Assembly (NCBI GenBank): GCA_051650265.1
Contig: JBOFIR010000058.1
Span: 1-9,358 of the forward strand
Reading direction: 5' to 3'
Source: JBOFEH01 sp051650265
GTDB taxonomy: Bacteria; Bacillota; Clostridia; Lachnospirales; Cellulosilyticaceae
DNA length: 9,358 nucleotides
Part shown: in pieces, positions 6,658 to 9,358 of the stretch
How the letters are laid out: each line of letters opens with the position of its first letter
Numbering within the stretch: the first letter of the stretch is position 1
Notes under the pieces: model-generated
Seen by the model: only the letters and a program-made list of their open reading frames with translations
What the model was told of the DNA's origin: nothing
The model's database searches: none
Made by a program: the position numbers and the translations under genes

Positions 6658-7608
6658 CTAAATCATACGCCATCCAATGCTCAGCACAAGCATTAGGAAA
6701 GCTGTTGTATACATAAGCTGATTCACTTTACAAATATCATCATAACTTACTGTGCGTAGCGCCTTACCAATAGTAGGTTTCTTTACTTTTTTGCCAAAGT
6801 AAAAAGCATCTCCTGCCAACTGCACACCAAGTGCTCCCGCCGCTACAGCCTCAGTATGCGCACTATTTGGACTCTTATGAGCATAGCGATCAGCTAAGTA
6901 CACTTGCACTGCATTTTTTACATTGAGTTTGCAAATCCATGTGGCAACAATCATAAGAAGTGCCGATAGGCGTGCTGGGATCAAGTTGGCCACATCATCT
7001 AGTTTGGCTGCTACCGTTCCAAAATAATAATACTTATCATTTCTATAGCCTATCATAGAATCTAAAGTATTAATAGCCTTATAAAGTAGCCCAAAAGGCG
7101 CCCCACCTAGTGCACAATAAAAGAGTGGTGCAATGATTCCATCCGATGTATTCTCTGCCACCGTTTCAACTGCCGCTTTAGCCACTTCACCTGCCGTAAG
7201 CTGTTTTGTATCTCTGCCAACAATCATAGATACAGCATATCTCGCGCCCTCTAGATCATCTCTTTTAAGGGCTTCATATACTTTCATACTTTCTACTTTC
7301 AAACACTTGGTTGCAAGAATTTGATAGTACATGATACATTCTAATACAAATCCTAGAGAGGAATGCCATGCGTAAACAATCCGTAGTAACCCAAAGCTTA
7401 TAGCGAAGGTACCTACTACAATCACACAGGTAAGTATTCCCCCACCAATCCACTCTGCATTTTTAGACTTTGGTAATACACGGCGTATACCTTTTTCTCC
7501 CCATCTAATGCTATTTCCAATCCATCTTACAGGGTGGGGCATCCAATAGGGATCCCCTACTATTAAATCAATTATAAATCCTATACAAAGTGCTAATGTA
7601 GAAGTCAC
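6658..7608 (-). CDS. cbiB: Adenosylcobinamide-phosphate synthase
   Basis: CbiB is a membrane protein that condenses adenosylcobyric acid with (R)-1-amino-2-propanol O-phosphate, the CobD product, to give adenosylcobinamide phosphate. The 316-residue protein carries the family blocks in order: GDPYWMPHPVRWIG (18-31), VGRDT (130-134), ETVAENTSDGIIAPLFY (148-164), YKAINTLDSMIGY (176-188), KLDDVANLIPARL (202-214) and SPNSAHTEA (246-254). Hydrophobic segments lie near 4-17, 54-80, 85-99, 157-175, 213-227 and 298-312. It starts with GTG (7606-7608), the only non-ATG start among the complete genes here. AAAGGA at 7617-7622, 8 nt upstream, supports it, and there is no better ATG. It sits 21 nt after dppA and 19 nt before cobD. 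The symbol cobD is used for this gene in the aerobic nomenclature; here it is distinct from the decarboxylase cobD. Confidence 0.96.
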   Translation of the reverse strand: MTSTLALCIGFIIDLIVGDPYWMPHPVRWIGNSIRWGEKGIRRVLPKSKNAEWIGGGILTCVIVVGTFAISFGLLRIVYAWHSSLGFVLECIMYYQILATKCLKVESMKVYEALKRDDLEGARYAVSMIVGRDTKQLTAGEVAKAAVETVAENTSDGIIAPLFYCALGGAPFGLLYKAINTLDSMIGYRNDKYYYFGTVAAKLDDVANLIPARLSALLMIVATWICKLNVKNAVQVYLADRYAHKSPNSAHTEAVAAGALGVQLAGDAFYFGKKVKKPTIGKALRTVSYDDICKVNQLMYTTAFLMLVLSIGWRMI

Positions 7609-7616
7609 AACGCTCG

Positions 7617-7622
7617 TCCTTT
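7617..7622 (-). promoter_or_regulatory. Ribosome binding site supporting the GTG start of cbiB
   Basis: AAAGGA lies 8 nt before GTG at 7608, in the 21-nt gap after the dppA stop. The gap holds no terminator or promoter, so cbiB is read from the dppA transcript. Confidence 0.75.
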
Positions 7623-7629
7623 CTGCTCT

Positions 7630-8418
7630 TTACATAAATAGTAAAAGTGTGAGTACATCCATATAATTGGTACTAGTATACCCTATCGTATACTCATCCA
7701 CCTGCCAAGCACCTGGATAAAACGAATACTTATACGCATCTTGATGAGATCTAAACGCCACATTTAGCGTATACGACTCTTCCTCTTGTATAATATATTT
7801 GCCCAAATTGGCAATACCTTGCATCACCGCTTTTTCAATACGCTCTACTGCAAGATCTGGATGAATACTTACCGTCGCTCCACCAAAACCTTCATGCACA
7901 GCAACCGTGGCAATCTGTGTGTCCATCTTGCGCACATTGCGTATTAATTCGCCATCTCCACTCACCATCACAACCGGTACTTGTAACATGTGTGCACAAT
8001 ATGTATAGAGTGTCCATTCGCTTGCAGGCTGCTCATTTAACCAAATTCCACGTATACGATCTGGTGCTAAAGTATGTGCCAAATTTGATCCATTTGATAA
8101 GGCATCACTATGATAGCCTACAAAGATCACCCCATCAAAACTTTCATCTAGGCCCTCAACCATATTAAATGGGTGGTTACTCCAACCCGCGATCAACTTC
8201 ACTTGCTTTGGGAGCATATGTGGGATGATATTCTTGCCATTACCATGGGCGTCTTTTACCACAATCTCATCTGCACCCATCTGAATTGCACCTTCACATG
8301 CAGCTACAACCTCCTTAGTCAGTTGAAGCCTAGCTTGTTCACATGCATCATCAGTTGCTTCTGCCCATGTAGAAACACCTGTGATCCCTTCCACATCTGC
8401 ACTGATATAAATTTTCAT
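7630..8418 (-). CDS. dppA: D-aminopeptidase, peptidase family M55 (DppA-like)
   Basis: M55 enzymes are cytosolic zinc peptidases; B. subtilis DppA forms a decameric ring that cleaves D-Ala-D-Ala and D-Ala peptides. With the start used here (262 residues), the N-terminus KIYISADVEGITGV places D8 and E10 at the DppA metal positions. Further candidate ligands or catalytic residues are H58 in DAHG, H103 in GYHS, H115 in NLAHT and E134 in PASEW. I compare these to DppA from memory. There is no signal peptide. ATG at 8416-8418 is chosen because AAAGGAGA (8425-8432) gives GGAG a 7-nt spacing, whereas ATG at 8422-8424 is only 1-2 nt from it. It is the first gene of the operon, directly downstream of its promoter. 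A D-aminopeptidase has no known step in cobalamin synthesis, so the linkage is either regulatory or incidental. True specificity within M55 is uncertain. Confidence 0.92.
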   Translation of the reverse strand: MKIYISADVEGITGVSTWAEATDDACEQARLQLTKEVVAACEGAIQMGADEIVVKDAHGNGKNIIPHMLPKQVKLIAGWSNHPFNMVEGLDESFDGVIFVGYHSDALSNGSNLAHTLAPDRIRGIWLNEQPASEWTLYTYCAHMLQVPVVMVSGDGELIRNVRKMDTQIATVAVHEGFGGATVSIHPDLAVERIEKAVMQGIANLGKYIIQEEESYTLNVAFRSHQDAYKYSFYPGAWQVDEYTIGYTSTNYMDVLTLLLFM

Positions 8419-8424
8419 AATCAT

Positions 8425-8432
8425 TCTCCTTT
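8425..8432 (-). promoter_or_regulatory. Ribosome binding site choosing the inner dppA start
   Basis: AAAGGAGA is a strong Shine-Dalgarno site. GGAG (8426-8429) is 7 nt from ATG at 8418 but nearly touches the outer in-frame ATG at 8424, so the inner start is favoured. Confidence 0.85.
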
Positions 8433-8464
8433 TGGTTCATAATATGAGTGATATCCTTGATTGT

Positions 8465-8493
8465 AGTATAACAAACTAAATTAAGAACATCAA
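8465..8493 (-). promoter_or_regulatory. Promoter of the dppA-cbiB-cobD-cbiP-cobC-cobS-cobT operon
   Basis: On the - strand -35 TTGATG (8493-8488) is followed after 17 nt by -10 TATACT (8470-8465), preceded by TGT, an extended -10. Transcription would start near 8458, giving a leader of only about 40 nt before ATG 8418. That leader holds the ribosome binding site and no room for a riboswitch. Confidence 0.75.
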
Positions 8494-8510
8494 TTATTCT
8501 AAACTTATAG

Positions 8511-8516
8511 TATAAT
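8511..8516 (+). promoter_or_regulatory. Candidate -10 box of the pepF promoter
   Basis: A perfect TATAAT lies 45 nt before the pepF ATG, predicting a start near 8523. No good -35 is seen: the 17-nt position (8488-8493) reads CATCAA, which is also the -35 of the opposing dppA promoter. The region is very AT-rich, so a chance match is possible. A second, weaker candidate is TATAAA at 8527-8532. Confidence 0.45.
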
Positions 8517-8561
8517 AATTATTGTATATAAATGTCACGCAAAAGAGAAAGGAATGAAATC

Positions 8562-9358
8562 ATGTCACAAAATACTATCATTACACGTCAAGATGTAGCC
8601 ACAGAAGATACATGGCGCTTAGAAGATATCTTCGCTACAGACCAGGAAGCCACCCTTGCCATGGCCACTACCAAGGAGCAAATCACAAAACTCCTTCAAT
8701 TCAAAGGCCGTCTATTAGCATCTGCAGAGACACTTTATGAGGCACTTCAAGCTCAAGACCAGCTCAGCCTTATTGTAGGCAAAATCTATGTTTATAGTCA
8801 TATGCGTCTTCATCAAGATGGCGGCAACAGCTTCTATCAAGACCTAGCAAGCCGCGCAGAAAATCTCATGATCGAAGCAGGCTCTGCCACTTCCTACATG
8901 CTACCAGAACTTAAAGAACTTACCACCCATGCATGTGATGCGTTGATCGCAGCCTATGCACCACTAGAACTCTATAGACGCCAACTGTACGAAGTGATTC
9001 GTCAGCAAGCACATATACTAGATGATGCCTCTGAATCACTTCTCTCTCAGTTCCAAGAGATTGCAGGTGCACCTTCTAATATCTATGCAATGTTCAACAA
9101 TGCAGATATCAAGTTCCCTGCTGTCAAAGACGCTAAGGGCAATGATTATCAGCTGACTCAAGGTCGTTTTGTTCAGCTCCTTGAGAGTCAAGACCGTGTG
9201 CTTCGCAAAAATGCTTTTGATGGGCTCTATACAACTTATGCGCAATACCGCAATACGATTGCAACAACCTTTGCCGCGAATGTGAAACAATATGACCTCT
9301 TTGCAAAATTACGCCACTTTAAGAGCCCCCTTGTTGGTGCACTAGATAGCAACAATAT
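8562..9358 (+). CDS. pepF: Oligoendopeptidase F (peptidase family M3B), 3' end beyond the window
   Basis: The frame is open from ATG 8562-8564 to the last base, giving 265 residues of a protein normally about 600 long. The start is supported by AAAGGA (8548-8553), 8 nt upstream. The N-terminus has the family's TWRLEDIFATDQEA (18-31), followed by the long helical oligopeptidase F N-terminal region. Typical stretches include GKIYVYSHMRLHQD (74-87), DIKFPAVKD and LTQGRFVQLLESQDRVLRKNAF, a hallmark stretch of PepF, and near the end FAKLRHFKSPLVGALDS. The zinc motif HEXXH lies in the missing part, so catalytic competence cannot be checked. PepF degrades short intracellular peptides, broadly 7-17 residues. 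It is divergent from dppA, another peptidase, with a 143-nt shared intergenic region. Confidence 0.93.
   Translation, partial: MSQNTIITRQDVATEDTWRLEDIFATDQEATLAMATTKEQITKLLQFKGRLLASAETLYEALQAQDQLSLIVGKIYVYSHMRLHQDGGNSFYQDLASRAENLMIEAGSATSYMLPELKELTTHACDALIAAYAPLELYRRQLYEVIRQQAHILDDASESLLSQFQEIAGAPSNIYAMFNNADIKFPAVKDAKGNDYQLTQGRFVQLLESQDRVLRKNAFDGLYTTYAQYRNTIATTFAANVKQYDLFAKLRHFKSPLVGALDSNN

Noticed and set aside
8514..8523. Palindrome AATAATTATT as an operator
   Set aside because: Only A and T, short, and in a very AT-rich spacer, so it is expected by chance; kept only as a remark on the promoter region.
9036..9290. 84-codon frame on the - strand inside pepF
   Set aside because: Antisense to a clear PepF coding sequence, with no start signals or family resemblance.
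1..9358. Mobile elements, phage genes, CRISPR arrays, toxin-antitoxin or defence genes, tRNA or rRNA
   Set aside because: All coding space is filled by intact housekeeping or metabolic genes; no terminal inverted repeats, transposase motifs, regularly spaced repeats or tRNA-like folds were seen on either strand.

Overview
The window looks like an ordinary chromosomal stretch from an AT-leaning, low-to-mid GC member of the Bacillota. The signs are strong purine-rich Shine-Dalgarno sites about 7-8 nt before most starts, TTGACA/TATAAT-type promoters and intrinsic terminators. The mix of late cobalamin synthesis, peptide hydrolysis and an amino-acid antiporter would suit an anaerobic peptide or lactate fermenter such as a Negativicute. 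That placement is a guess; no marker gene fixes it.

Layout. Positions 1-1167 (+) hold the 3' part of a YjeM-type amino-acid permease. A bidirectional terminator (1183-1213) separates it from a convergent small cold-shock protein gene (1225-1425, -). That gene has a near-consensus promoter and a leader of about 127 nt containing a 58-nt hairpin. Next comes a compact seven-gene operon on the - strand, transcribed dppA -> cbiB -> cobD -> cbiP -> cobC -> cobS -> cobT (8418 down to 1664). Its gaps are 21 nt or less and two junctions are ATGA overlaps. A well-formed promoter lies at 8465-8493 and a candidate terminator hairpin at 1600-1636. Facing away from it on the + strand is the 5' part of an oligoendopeptidase F gene (8562 to the window end).

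How the genes work together. CbiP amidates adenosylcobyrinate a,c-diamide to cobyric acid. CobD makes (R)-1-amino-2-propanol O-phosphate, and CbiB attaches it to give adenosylcobinamide phosphate. CobT makes alpha-ribazole phosphate, CobS joins the lower ligand to the activated corrinoid, and CobC removes a phosphate. The activating kinase/guanylyltransferase (CobU/CobP or CobY) and all corrin-ring genes are absent, although both ends of the operon are visible. The pathway must therefore be completed from elsewhere in the genome. DppA and PepF are both peptidases and sit back to back.

No mobile element, tRNA, rRNA, CRISPR array or wholly new system was found. The most interesting non-coding signal is the hairpin in the cold-shock leader: all three of its non-Watson-Crick stem pairs (apart from one A-A mismatch) are G-U wobbles only in the - strand transcript. 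Second is the regulation of the cob operon, which is led by a D-aminopeptidase gene and has a leader of about 40 nt, too short for a cobalamin riboswitch.
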